A program made the translations under genes and the position numbers. Positions 7,834-15,625 of a stretch of 64,000 nucleotides of DNA are shown here, piece by piece (positions within the stretch are counted from its first letter, which is position 1; each line of letters begins with the position of its first letter). The notes under the pieces are model-generated. The model saw only the letters and a program-made list of their open reading frames with translations. It was not told the DNA's origin and made no database searches. Source of the stretch: Pelomonas sp937871895 (GTDB lineage Bacteria; Pseudomonadota; Gammaproteobacteria; Burkholderiales; Burkholderiaceae_C). The stretch lies in the NCBI RefSeq assembly GCF_046348265.1, contig NZ_JAXMEO010000014.1, one strand, 5' to 3'.

Positions 7834-7918
7834 GCGGGGCCGCAGCGCCCCGCTCAACCGGATTCGCTCCAGACCCGGTTGAAAGCGCCCCGACGGCTCT
7901 CGCGGTGGGCGTTTTCAA
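7834..7918 (+). promoter_or_regulatory. Three hairpins, two mutually exclusive, between ahpC and ahpF
   Basis: Hairpin 1 pairs GCGGGGC (7834-7840) with GCCCCGC (7847-7853). Hairpin 2 pairs TCAACCGG (7854-7861) with CCGGTTGA (7875-7882). Hairpin 3 pairs TTGAAAGCGCCC (7879-7890) with GGGCGTTTTCAA (7907-7918), 12 bp with one G-U. Hairpins 2 and 3 share bases 7879-7882, so forming one limits the other. Hairpin 3 ends in a short T run and could act as a partial terminator that lowers ahpF relative to ahpC, with ahpF still read through. Confidence 0.65.
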
Positions 7919-7968
7919 CGGGGTCGGGATGACCTCGCCCCAAACACCACCGCTACCAGGAGCCCGCC

Positions 7969-9540
7969 ATGTTGGACGCCGCCACCCAAGGCCAGTTGGC
8001 CTCTTACTTCGAGCGCATCAGCCAGCCCATCGAGCTGATCGCCAGCCTCGACGATTCCTCGGGCGCGGCCGACATCCGCGAGCTGCTGACCGAGATCGCG
8101 GCCATCGCGCCCGAGAAGATCACCGCGCGCTTCGACGGCAACTTTGCCCGCAAGCCCAGCTTCCAGATCACCCGCGTCGGCCACGACATGGGCGTGCACT
8201 TCGCCGCCTTGCCGATGGGGCATGAGTTCACCTCGCTGCTGCTCGCCTTGCTCTGGGCCGGCGGCCACCCGCCCAAGGTCGAGCCCGAGGTGATCGAGCA
8301 GATCCAGGCTTTGGAGGGCGACTACGACTTCACCACCTGGATGAGCCTGACTTGCCACAACTGCCCGGACGTGGTGCAGGCGCTCAACCTGATGGCCGTG
8401 CTCAACCCACGGGTGCGGCATGTGGCCATTGATGGTGGCCTGTTCCAGGCTGAGGTCGAGGCGCGCCAGATCATGGCTGTCCCGAAGACCGAACTCGGCG
8501 GCGCTGACTTTGCGTCGGGCCGCATCGAGCTGAAAGAAATCCTCGCCAAGATCGATACCGGCGCCGCCGCCAAGGAAGCTGCCAAGCTGACCGAGAAGGC
8601 GCCCTACGAGGTGCTGATCATTGGCGGCGGACCGGCCGGCGCTGCAGCGGCGGTGTACGCCGCGCGCAAGGGCATCCGCACCGGCATCGTGGCCGAGCGC
8701 TTTGGTGGCCAGACCATGGACACCCTCGGCATCGAGAACTTCATCTCGGTGCTGGAGACCGAAGGCCCCAAGTTCGCCGCCGCGCTGGAGGCCCACGTGC
8801 GCCACTACGGCGTCGATGTGATCACGCTGCAGCGCGTGGCCAAGATCGTGCCGGCCGAGCTGCCCGGCGGCTACGCCACCGTGACGCTTGAGAACGGCGC
8901 TGTGCTCAAGGGCCGCACCGTCATCCTGGCCACCGGCGCACGCTGGCGCAACATGAACGTGCCCGGTGAGGCCGAGTACCGCACCAAGGGCGTCGCCTAC
9001 TGCCCGCACTGCGACGGGCCGCTCTTCAAGGGCAAGGACGTAGCCGTCATCGGCGGTGGCAACTCGGGTGTCGAGGCTGCCATCGATCTGGCCGGCGTCG
9101 TCAAGAGCGTCACGCTGCTCGAGTTTGCCGACCAGCTCAAGGCCGACCAGGTGCTCGTCGACAAGCTCAAGTCCATGCCCAACGTCACCATTCACGTCAA
9201 CGCGCAAACGACCGAGGTCGTAGGCGATGGCAGCAAGATGACCGGCCTGCGCTACAAGGACCGCGTCTCGGGCACCGAGCACCAGCTCGACCTCGCCGGC
9301 GTCTTCGTGCAGATCGGCCTCGTGCCCAACACCGAGTTCCTCAAGGGCACGGTGGAGCTGAGCCGTTTTGGCGAGATCGTGGTGGACGCCAAGTGCCACA
9401 CCAATGTGCCCGGCATCTTCGGCGCCGGTGACGTGACGACCGTGCCCTACAAGCAGATCATCATCGCCACTGGCGAGGGCGCCAAGGCGGCGCTCTCGGC
9501 CTTCGACTACCTTATCCGGACACCTGTTGCGGCCGCTTGA
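7969..9540 (+). CDS. ahpF: Alkyl hydroperoxide reductase subunit F
   Basis: A 523-residue flavoprotein that passes electrons from NADH through FAD and two CxxC centres to AhpC. The N-terminal tandem thioredoxin-like domain carries Cys129-His-Asn-Cys132 (TCHNCPD). The FAD site is GGGPAGAAAA, the thioredoxin-reductase-like redox pair is Cys345/Cys348 (YCPHCDG), the NAD(P)H site is GGGNSGVEAA and the C-terminal FAD motif is GIFGAGDVTTVPYKQI. Length and cysteine positions match E. coli AhpF (521). ATG 7969 has AGGAG upstream. Its 3' end overlaps the convergent rarD gene by 29 bp. Confidence 0.96.
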   Translation: MLDAATQGQLASYFERISQPIELIASLDDSSGAADIRELLTEIAAIAPEKITARFDGNFARKPSFQITRVGHDMGVHFAALPMGHEFTSLLLALLWAGGHPPKVEPEVIEQIQALEGDYDFTTWMSLTCHNCPDVVQALNLMAVLNPRVRHVAIDGGLFQAEVEARQIMAVPKTELGGADFASGRIELKEILAKIDTGAAAKEAAKLTEKAPYEVLIIGGGPAGAAAAVYAARKGIRTGIVAERFGGQTMDTLGIENFISVLETEGPKFAAALEAHVRHYGVDVITLQRVAKIVPAELPGGYATVTLENGAVLKGRTVILATGARWRNMNVPGEAEYRTKGVAYCPHCDGPLFKGKDVAVIGGGNSGVEAAIDLAGVVKSVTLLEFADQLKADQVLVDKLKSMPNVTIHVNAQTTEVVGDGSKMTGLRYKDRVSGTEHQLDLAGVFVQIGLVPNTEFLKGTVELSRFGEIVVDAKCHTNVPGIFGAGDVTTVPYKQIIIATGEGAKAALSAFDYLIRTPVAAA

Positions 9541-10378
9541 AAAGGCTGTCCGCCGAGTAGATCGCCAGGCCCGCCCAGATCAGCGCAAAACCGATCAGGC
9601 GGGCGCTGCTCATGGGCTCGTGGTAGACCCAGACGCCCAGCAGCAGCTGCAGTGTGGGTGACATGTACTGGATCAGGCCCATGGTTGACAGCGGGATGCG
9701 CCGCGCTCCGGCGGCAAACAGCATCAGCGCCCCGGCCGTGAGCGGGCCAGTGCCCAGCAGCCAGCCGGTGTGGGCGGGGTCGGTCAGCGCGTGCTGGCCC
9801 TGGGCTGTCCACCAGGCCAGGGCCACGATGGCGATGGGCGCCAACAGCAGGGTCTCCAGGGTCAGGCCTTCGATGGCGCCCAGCGGCGAGGTCTTGCGCA
9901 TCAGCCCATACAGCCCGAAGGTGACAGCCAGCATCAGCGAGATCCAGGGCGCGTGGCCCAGCTGCCAGGTCAGCCACAGCACGCCGCCGGTGGCGAAGCC
10001 GATGGCCACCCACTGCGCGGCCCGCAAGCGTTCGTGCAGCACCAGATAGCCCAGCGCCACATTCACCAGCGGGTTGATGAAGTAGCCCAGGCTTGCATCC
10101 ACCACGTGGTCGGTGGCGATGGCCCACACATAGCCCAGCCAGTTGGCGGCCACGAAGAGGGCCGAGAGCGCGGTCTTCCACAGCAGCTCGGCCGAGAGCG
10201 TCCGCAACCAGCTCCAGCGCCGCAGCACGGCCAGCATGGCCAGCGAGAACACCAGCGACCACACCGTGCGGTGCGCCACCACTTCCAGCGCTGGCACCGA
10301 GGCCACCTGCTTGAGGTAAAGCGGAAACAGGCCCCAGGTCAGGTAGGCGAGGGCGGCGAAGGCGATGCCGGGATTCAT
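9512..10378 (-). CDS. rarD: RarD/EamA family transporter
   Basis: A 288-residue protein with about ten hydrophobic helices and no large soluble domain, matching the RarD branch of the drug/metabolite transporter superfamily. It starts MNPGIAFAALAYLTWGLFPLYLK, with the family's early TWG(L/F).P.Y.K pattern. Later segments are VVAHRTVWSL, GYFINPLVNVALGYLVLHERL and LGLIQY-like LIQYMSPTLQLLLGV. The transported substrate is unknown (the name comes from a chloramphenicol-sensitivity phenotype). ATG 10378 gives the family's usual length; the much longer frame in the same phase runs antisense through the S15 hydrolase and is a GC-bias shadow. Confidence 0.92.
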   Translation of the reverse strand: MNPGIAFAALAYLTWGLFPLYLKQVASVPALEVVAHRTVWSLVFSLAMLAVLRRWSWLRTLSAELLWKTALSALFVAANWLGYVWAIATDHVVDASLGYFINPLVNVALGYLVLHERLRAAQWVAIGFATGGVLWLTWQLGHAPWISLMLAVTFGLYGLMRKTSPLGAIEGLTLETLLLAPIAIVALAWWTAQGQHALTDPAHTGWLLGTGPLTAGALMLFAAGARRIPLSTMGLIQYMSPTLQLLLGVWVYHEPMSSARLIGFALIWAGLAIYSADSLFKRPQQVSG

Positions 10379-10441
10379 CGCGGCGCATTCTCCGGGTAAT
10401 CCAGGGGCGGGCCGGCTTGAAGGGGCTTGTCGAATGCGGGC

Positions 10442-12370
10442 ATGAAGTTTCGTCTTACCCCTATGCGCTGCTCCCTGCTCCTGTCGTCGATGCTGGGCTG
10501 CCTGCTGGCCCCGGCCGGCGCCGTGGCTGCCGAGCCCGAGCCCTTCGACATCCAGGCCCACTACACCAAGGCCGAGTACCGCGTCCCGGTGCGTGACGGC
10601 AAGCGGCTGTTCACCGTTGTCCACGCGCCCAAGGACCTCAGCAAGACCTACCCGGTGCTGATGATCCGCACGCCCTATGGCTGCGGCCCCTATGGCGTGG
10701 ACACACCCGGCGGGCTGCATTCGCCGTCGGACGAGTTCCTGAAGAGCGGCTATGTCTTCGTCTGCCAGGACGTGCGCGGCCGCTACATGTCCGAGGGCGA
10801 GTGGGTCGAAATGCGGCCTCAGGTGCCCGTCAAGCGCAGCAACGCCGATGTGGACGAAAGCAGCGATGCCTACGACAGCATCGAGTGGATGCTGAAGCAC
10901 CTGCCGGGGCACAACGGGCGCTTCGGTGTCTGGGGTGTGTCCTACCCTGGCTTCTATGCCGCTGCAGCTTTGATCGATGGCCACCCGGCGCTCAAGGCCG
11001 GCTCGCCCCAAGCCCCCATCAACGACATCTGGGACGGCGACGACAGCTACCGCGGCGGCGCCTTCATGTTGGCGCAGAACTTCGGCTTCTACACGGGCTT
11101 CAAGGTCCAGCCCAACCCGACCCGGGGCGAGCACGATGGGCCGCCCTTCACCTGGACCGCCGGCGACGACTACAACTTCTACCTGCGCCTCGGGCCTCTG
11201 GGCGCCATCGCCGCGCTGCAGAAGGACAACCGCTACCTGCAGGAGCTGATGGCGCCCGACCGCTACGACGCCGCCTGGCAGGCCCGCGCGCTCGCGCCCC
11301 ACATGAAGAACGTCAAGGCCGCCGTGATGATGGTGGGTGGCTGGTTCGACGCCGAAGACCTGGCTGGCCCGCTCAAGCTGCACCGCGCCATCGCGCGCTT
11401 CAACCCCAAGCTGCCAGTCAACCAGCTCGTCATGGGCCCTTGGGTGCATGGCGGCTGGCTGGGCCGGCCGGGCAAGTCGCTCGGCGCCATCGACTTCGGC
11501 AGCCGCACGGCCGAGACCTTCCGCGTGCAGCTGCATGCCTTCTTCGAGCAGCACCTGCGTGATGGGCCTGCCCAGCCACCGGCGGCGGCCGTCACCTTCG
11601 AGACCGGCACCAATGTCTGGCGCCGCCAGGCCGCCTGGCCGCCAGCCAGCCACAGCGATCGCACGCTCTACCTGCGCGCCGGAGGGCGCCTAGGCTTCGA
11701 GCCGCCGGTGGCGGGCGAAGCGGCCAGCACCAGCTACGTCAGCGACCCCGCGCGGCCCGTGCCCTACGTGGGCCAGCCCACGCGCGGCGTGCGGCCCGAC
11801 TACATGGTGGCCGACCAACGCTTTGCCGCGACACGGCCGGACGTGCTCGTCTTCGAAGGCCCGGCGCTGGAGCGCGACCTCAGCGTGGCTGGCCCGCTGC
11901 GTGTGCGCCTGGTGATGGCCAGCACCGGCACGGACGCCGACTTTGTCGTCAAGCTGATCGACGTCCACCCCCATGACCGTGACGACACCGTGCCCGGCGC
12001 TGCGCCTCGCGCCGAGGGCAGTGACCCGGGCCTCGCCCGCACCACGCTGCGCGGCTTCCAGCAACTGGTGCGCGCCTGGCCGCTGCGCGCGCGCTTCCGC
12101 AACGGGCTCGACAAGCCCGAGCCGCTGGTGCCGGGCCAGCCCGTGACTCTGGAATTCGAGCTGCCCGACATCCACCACGCCTTCCGGCGCGGGCACCAGC
12201 TGATGGTGCAGGTGCAGAGCAGCTGGTTCCCGCTGATGGACCGCAACCCACAGCGCTTCGTCAAGCTGATGGAGGCCAAGCTGGAGGACTTTCAGCCGGC
12301 CACCCAGACCGTCTTCCATACGCCGGGGCAGGCCTCGTCCATCAGCCTCAAGGCCGCTGAGAGCCCCTGA
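10442..12370 (+). CDS. Secreted CocE/NonD family (peptidase S15) hydrolase
   Basis: A 642-residue protein with a signal peptide (residues 1-33, ending AVAAEP). The alpha/beta-hydrolase domain has the nucleophile elbow GVSYPG, with Ser167, after the oxyanion-region segment MIRTPYGCGPYG. The acid and histidine regions are MMVGGWFDAEDL and VMGPWVHGGW. The C-terminal third (from about 430) is the jelly-roll X-Pro dipeptidyl-peptidase C domain (ARTTLRGFQQLVRAW, ELPDIHHAFRRGHQLMVQV). The family includes X-Pro dipeptidyl peptidases, cocaine esterase and glutaryl acylases, so the substrate cannot be named. A TTG at 10427 is an alternative start. It is followed after 5 bp by the MoaD-like gene. Confidence 0.9.
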   Translation: MKFRLTPMRCSLLLSSMLGCLLAPAGAVAAEPEPFDIQAHYTKAEYRVPVRDGKRLFTVVHAPKDLSKTYPVLMIRTPYGCGPYGVDTPGGLHSPSDEFLKSGYVFVCQDVRGRYMSEGEWVEMRPQVPVKRSNADVDESSDAYDSIEWMLKHLPGHNGRFGVWGVSYPGFYAAAALIDGHPALKAGSPQAPINDIWDGDDSYRGGAFMLAQNFGFYTGFKVQPNPTRGEHDGPPFTWTAGDDYNFYLRLGPLGAIAALQKDNRYLQELMAPDRYDAAWQARALAPHMKNVKAAVMMVGGWFDAEDLAGPLKLHRAIARFNPKLPVNQLVMGPWVHGGWLGRPGKSLGAIDFGSRTAETFRVQLHAFFEQHLRDGPAQPPAAAVTFETGTNVWRRQAAWPPASHSDRTLYLRAGGRLGFEPPVAGEAASTSYVSDPARPVPYVGQPTRGVRPDYMVADQRFAATRPDVLVFEGPALERDLSVAGPLRVRLVMASTGTDADFVVKLIDVHPHDRDDTVPGAAPRAEGSDPGLARTTLRGFQQLVRAWPLRARFRNGLDKPEPLVPGQPVTLEFELPDIHHAFRRGHQLMVQVQSSWFPLMDRNPQRFVKLMEAKLEDFQPATQTVFHTPGQASSISLKAAESP

Positions 12371-12375
12371 CTGGC

Positions 12376-12645
12376 ATGGCCCACATCGAGTTCACCCCGC
12401 AGTTGCACCGCTTCGTCAACACGCCGGTGCTCGACACCCCAGCCACGACGTTGCGCGAGCTGCTGGACGCCGCCTTCGACGGCAACCCGCTGCTGCGCGG
12501 CTACATCGTCGATGAGCAGGGCCACCTGCGCGTCAACGTCGTTGTTTTCATCGACGGCCTGCGTGCGCGGGACCTGCGCGGCCTGACCGACCCGCTGCGG
12601 CCCGACAGCCGCGTCCATGTTTTGCAAGCTCTATCCGGAGGATGA
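12376..12645 (+). CDS. MoaD/ThiS-like beta-grasp protein
   Basis: An 89-residue protein with the ubiquitin-like beta-grasp pattern of MoaD and ThiS: LHRFVNTP, TTLRELLDAAFDGNPLLRGYI, LRVNVVVFIDG and the tail VHVLQALSGG. The terminal Gly-Gly is the group these proteins have adenylated and thiocarboxylated for sulfur transfer. No moeB, thiF or molybdopterin synthase gene is adjacent. It sits 5 bp after the S15 hydrolase and 1 bp before the Asp-box protein, so the three are probably cotranscribed. The role is unknown; MoaD-like plus Asp-box pairs occur elsewhere as far as I recall. Confidence 0.82.
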   Translation: MAHIEFTPQLHRFVNTPVLDTPATTLRELLDAAFDGNPLLRGYIVDEQGHLRVNVVVFIDGLRARDLRGLTDPLRPDSRVHVLQALSGG

Positions 12646-12646
12646 A

Positions 12647-13717
12647 ATGACCGACCGCGCCTGGCTCTGCACCCGCAAGGGGTTGTTCGAACTACGCCGC
12701 CGCCAAGGCGCTTGGCAGGTCGAGCGCCTCAGCTTCCCCGCCGACCCCGTCACCATGGTGCTGCCGCCGGACAGGAGTGGCCGCATGCTGGCGGGGCTCA
12801 ACCTCGGGCACTTCGGCGCCAAGCTGCATGCCAGCGACGACGCGGGGCAGACCTGGCACGAGGTGGTGGCGCCTGCCTTCCCGCCGCAGCCCGAAGGAGC
12901 AGAAGGGCCGGAGTGGAAGCTGAACCAGGTCTTTTCGCTGGAGCGCTCGGGCGATGCGATCTGGGCCGGTACCGTGCCCGGCGGCCTCTTCGTGAGCCGC
13001 GACCAGGGCGAGACCTGGGCCTTGAACGAGCCCCTCTGGCTCGACCCGCGCCGCACGCAGTGGATGGGCGGCGGCAACCCTGCGCCCGCCATGCACTCGG
13101 TCTGCCCGCACCCGGCCAATCCTGACGAGCTGCTCGTTGGCGTCTCCTGCGGCGGCGCTTGGCGCACCACCGACGGTGGCCAGACCTGGGCGCTGCGCGC
13201 CACCGGCATGCGCGCCGACTTCATGCCTCCCGAACTGGCGGGTGACGAGAACTCGCAGGACCCGCACCTGATCGCCCGCTGCGCGGCGGAGCCGAACGTG
13301 CTCTGGTGCCAACACCACTGCGGCATCTACCGCTCCACCGACAACGGCGCCAATTGGGTCGAACACAAGGCCGCGCCATCGAGCTTCGGTTTCGCGGTTG
13401 CTGCGCATCCGCAAGACCCGCTGACCGCCTGGTTCGTCCCCGCCGAGAAGGACATGCGCCGCATCCCCGTGGACGCGGCCTTGTGCGTGACCCGCACCCG
13501 CGACGGTGGCCAGAGCTTTGAAGTGCTGTGCACCGGCCTGCCGCAACAGCACTGCTACGACCTCATCTACCGCCATGGTTTGGCCGTGGACGAGACGGGC
13601 ACGCAGCTGATGATGGGCTCGACGACCGGCGGCGTCTGGGCCAGCTCGGATGCCGGTGACAGCTGGCAGACCGTGTCGACGACGCTGCCGCCGGTGTATG
13701 CGGTGAAGCTCGGCTGA
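12647..13717 (+). CDS. Asp-box (BNR/sialidase-like) beta-propeller protein
   Basis: A 356-residue protein with no signal peptide. It carries at least five Asp-box motifs of the S-x-D-x-G-x-T-W type: SDDAGQTW, SRDQGETW, TTDGGQTW, STDNGANW and SSDAGDSW, spread through the chain as in a beta propeller. Database names for this group often say exo-alpha-sialidase, but the catalytic residues of true sialidases are not evident, so that name should not be taken literally. ATG 12647 has GGAGG upstream and lies next to the MoaD-like stop. Its last 93 codons (13439-13717) are duplicated at 15193-15471, beyond a PEP-CTERM gene and a toxin-antitoxin module. Confidence 0.85.
   Translation: MTDRAWLCTRKGLFELRRRQGAWQVERLSFPADPVTMVLPPDRSGRMLAGLNLGHFGAKLHASDDAGQTWHEVVAPAFPPQPEGAEGPEWKLNQVFSLERSGDAIWAGTVPGGLFVSRDQGETWALNEPLWLDPRRTQWMGGGNPAPAMHSVCPHPANPDELLVGVSCGGAWRTTDGGQTWALRATGMRADFMPPELAGDENSQDPHLIARCAAEPNVLWCQHHCGIYRSTDNGANWVEHKAAPSSFGFAVAAHPQDPLTAWFVPAEKDMRRIPVDAALCVTRTRDGGQSFEVLCTGLPQQHCYDLIYRHGLAVDETGTQLMMGSTTGGVWASSDAGDSWQTVSTTLPPVYAVKLG
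13439..13717 (+). repeat. 279-bp direct repeat, upstream copy (3' end of the Asp-box gene)
   Basis: This segment aligns without gaps to 15193-15471. I count roughly 12 differences, about 96% identity. Differences cluster at both ends and are largely synonymous (GTG/GTC, TAT/TAC, GCG/GCC), with only four amino-acid changes. The two copies bracket about 1.48 kb holding a PEP-CTERM gene and a toxin-antitoxin pair. Confidence 0.93.
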
Positions 13718-13731
13718 GCTGACGCGCTGCC

Positions 13732-14355
13732 TCAGGCGCGGCGCTGGCGCGCCAGCCGGCCCACGGCCAGCAAGCCGGCGCCGAACAGGGCCCAGGTGCC
13801 GGGTTCCGGCACGGCGGGCACGCCGGCAAACGCCACGGTCACGCTCATGCGGCCGTTGGGGTAGTTGCCGATCGTGTTGCCCAGACTGGCATAGGTGTAG
13901 ATGTTCTCGTCGGCCACGTTGGCGGCGGAGCCCGGAACGAACGAACCCGCCTGACCGTAGACCGCGCGGACGACGCTGCTGGCCATCTGGTAGGAGCCAT
14001 TCACCTTGAGCGCCACTCCGCTGACGTTGAAGCAGGCGGAAGGCACATCGCAGTTGCCGTCGATGGTCAGGTAGCTGCCGAGGGCGTTGAGCGTGCCATC
14101 GGCATCGCTGAAGTAGAGGTCGTAGTTTTCGTTGCCCAAGAAGAAACCGAAATCTCGGCCCGCGTAGCTCAGCGCAGCACCGGGCAGCGTGTTCACCAGT
14201 CGCGGGTCACCAGCTGCGAAGTCAGCGGCCTCGGTGCTGTAGGTCACCTCCCAGACGCGAACGCCCTGAAAGCCAACGATGTCGGTGATACCGGCGTGGG
14301 CGAGGGAAGCCGTGGCGCTGAGCGCCAAGGTCAAGAGAGCAGGAGCGAAGCGCAT
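13732..14355 (-). CDS. PEP-CTERM sorting domain protein, unknown ectodomain
   Basis: A 207-residue exported protein. The N-terminus is a signal peptide ending SLAHAG (about residue 22). The C-terminus is a textbook PEP-CTERM signal: VPEPGTWALFGAGLLAVG, then the basic tail RLARQRRA. Such signals are recognised by an exosortase, with delivery to the surface or exopolysaccharide matrix; no exosortase gene is in this window. The middle contains two cysteines in GNCDVPSACF, probably a disulfide, and matches no family I recognise. It lies convergent to the Asp-box gene, within the segment flanked by the 279-bp repeats. Confidence 0.88.
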   Translation of the reverse strand: MRFAPALLTLALSATASLAHAGITDIVGFQGVRVWEVTYSTEAADFAAGDPRLVNTLPGAALSYAGRDFGFFLGNENYDLYFSDADGTLNALGSYLTIDGNCDVPSACFNVSGVALKVNGSYQMASSVVRAVYGQAGSFVPGSAANVADENIYTYASLGNTIGNYPNGRMSVTVAFAGVPAVPEPGTWALFGAGLLAVGRLARQRRA

Positions 14356-14499
14356 GACGGATCCTTGAAAGTTGGGGAGACACCTGTATCAGCGGCAAAT
14401 GCTATCCGGGCGGCTCAAAGCCGCCGCCCCACATTTGAGGGGCAGTTCGGACCAAAGAGCCATGTCGTCCGGCCCCATGCCTGGCGCTGCCATGCAATC

Positions 14500-14514
14500 A
14501 CACATATTATGTGT
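14500..14514. promoter_or_regulatory. 15-bp perfect palindrome, operator of the toxin-antitoxin pair
   Basis: ACACATA T TATGTGT is a perfect dyad 22 bp upstream of the antitoxin ATG. Ribbon-helix-helix antitoxins repress their own promoters through such palindromes, so this is the expected autoregulatory operator. The TATTATG core may double as the -10 region. Confidence 0.7.
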
Positions 14515-14536
14515 AGGCATACTCCGTGAGGTCTTC

Positions 14537-14776
14537 ATGAACATCACCCTGGCTGTGGACGAACGGATCGCTGAGCAGGCTCGCAGGGCAGCTTCCGCCA
14601 TGGGCAAGAGCCTGAACCAAGCCGTGCGCGATTACTTGGAACAATTGGCGGGGGCAGAACAACTGGCCGCCGAGCTCAAGGCCTTCGAAGTCTCGGCGCT
14701 GGCCAGCCCAGGGCGCTTGAACGGTTGGCGCTTCAACCGCGACGAGGCAAATGAGCGAGGCAGCCGGTATGCGTAG
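14537..14776 (+). CDS. Ribbon-helix-helix antitoxin (VapB-like)
   Basis: A 79-residue protein whose first about 40 residues have the ribbon-helix-helix pattern: a short strand MNITLAVDERI, then helices carrying AEQARRAASAMGKSLNQAVRDYLEQL. The C-terminal part (GRLNGWRFNRDEANER) is probably the toxin-binding tail. It overlaps the PIN toxin gene by 8 bp and has a palindromic operator upstream. ATG 14537 starts the recognisable strand; an in-frame upstream extension to 14372 would run through the operator and is rejected. Confidence 0.87.
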   Translation: MNITLAVDERIAEQARRAASAMGKSLNQAVRDYLEQLAGAEQLAAELKAFEVSALASPGRLNGWRFNRDEANERGSRYA

Positions 14777-15179
14777 CCTGCTGGACACCAATGTCCTGGT
14801 CTATGCCGACTCCCCTGACGAACCCGCCAAGCAGCGCCGCGCCATCGGCCTGATCCGCGACCTGCGCGCCCGTGGTGAGGCCGTGCTCTCCACCCAGGTG
14901 CTGCAGGAATGGGTCAACGTCGCCCTGCGCAAATTGCGCCTGCCGCCACCCTTAGTGCGCGAGCGTCTGGCCTTCTACCGCCGTTTCGACCTCGTGCAGA
15001 CCACACCCGAGCTGATCACTGGCGCGCTGGACCTGCACGTGCTGCATAGCCTGTCGTTCTACGACGCCCTGATCCTGCAGGCCGCCGCCACCAGTGGCTG
15101 CCCGCGCCTGCTTAGTGAGGATATGCAGGACGGGGCGGTGATCGCCGGGGTGACGGTAGAGAACCCGTTTCGGGGCTGA
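14769..15179 (+). CDS. PIN-domain toxin (VapC family)
   Basis: A 136-residue PIN-domain ribonuclease, expected to cleave RNA (often tRNA or rRNA in VapC toxins) using magnesium held by acidic residues. The visible acidic positions are Asp in SLLDTNVLVYADS, Glu in LQEWVNVA, Asp in SLSFYDALI and the acidic LSEDMQDG segment. The start ATG 14769 was taken over ATG 14751 because the protein proper begins MRSLLDTN, giving an 8-bp overlap with the antitoxin. Its stop lies only 13 bp before the duplicated Asp-box fragment. Confidence 0.9.
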   Translation: MRSLLDTNVLVYADSPDEPAKQRRAIGLIRDLRARGEAVLSTQVLQEWVNVALRKLRLPPPLVRERLAFYRRFDLVQTTPELITGALDLHVLHSLSFYDALILQAAATSGCPRLLSEDMQDGAVIAGVTVENPFRG

Positions 15180-15192
15180 CAGGCTGCCCGGC

Positions 15193-15471
15193 CCGGCCGA
15201 GAACGACATGCGCCGCATCCCAGTCGACGCGGCCTTGTGCGTGACCCGCACCCGCGACGGTGGCCAGAGCTTTGAAGTGCTGCGCACCGGCCTGCCGCAA
15301 CAGCACTGCTACGACCTCATCTACCGCCATGGTTTGGCCGTGGACGAGGCGGGCACGCAGCTGATGATGGGCTCGACGACCGGCGGCGTCTGGGCCAGCT
15401 CGGATGCCGGTGACAGCTGGCAGACCGTGTCGACGACGCTGCCGCCGGTCTACGCCGTCAAGATGGGCTGA
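15193..15471 (+). pseudogene. Duplicated 3' fragment of the Asp-box gene
   Basis: This fragment repeats the last 93 codons (including stop) of the gene at 12647. The frame is intact from Pro-Ala-Glu-Asn-Asp through one Asp box (SSDAGDSW) to the stop. It lacks the 264 upstream codons and has no start beyond an internal ATG at 15208, so it is unlikely to be a functional gene. Differences from the full gene are mostly synonymous, implying that the two copies diverged as coding sequence before being brought together. The 154 bp that follow, up to 15625, hold no gene I can see. Confidence 0.88.
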
Positions 15472-15625
15472 AGTTCGCTTACATCTCATGCAAGACGCTG
15501 ACACGCATTTGAGGGGGTGATCCCTAGTTCGCAGTCGCGAGACGGGCTGGCAATTCGGAGGGGCTTCGAGACACTTCGGCGGGCCAGGCTTTTGAGGCCG
15601 GCCTCACCCTTTTTGGAGTGCCTCT

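Noticed and set aside
9512..11653. A 713-codon open frame on the minus strand running from rarD antisense through the S15 hydrolase
   Set aside because: Only its last 288 codons (rarD) look like protein. The rest is a GC-bias mirror of the S15 hydrolase, which has a signal peptide, catalytic motifs and full family length.
12647..13717. Naming the Asp-box protein a sialidase
   Set aside because: Asp boxes are structural and occur in many propellers. Sialidase catalytic Arg triad, Tyr and Glu are not apparent and there is no signal peptide.
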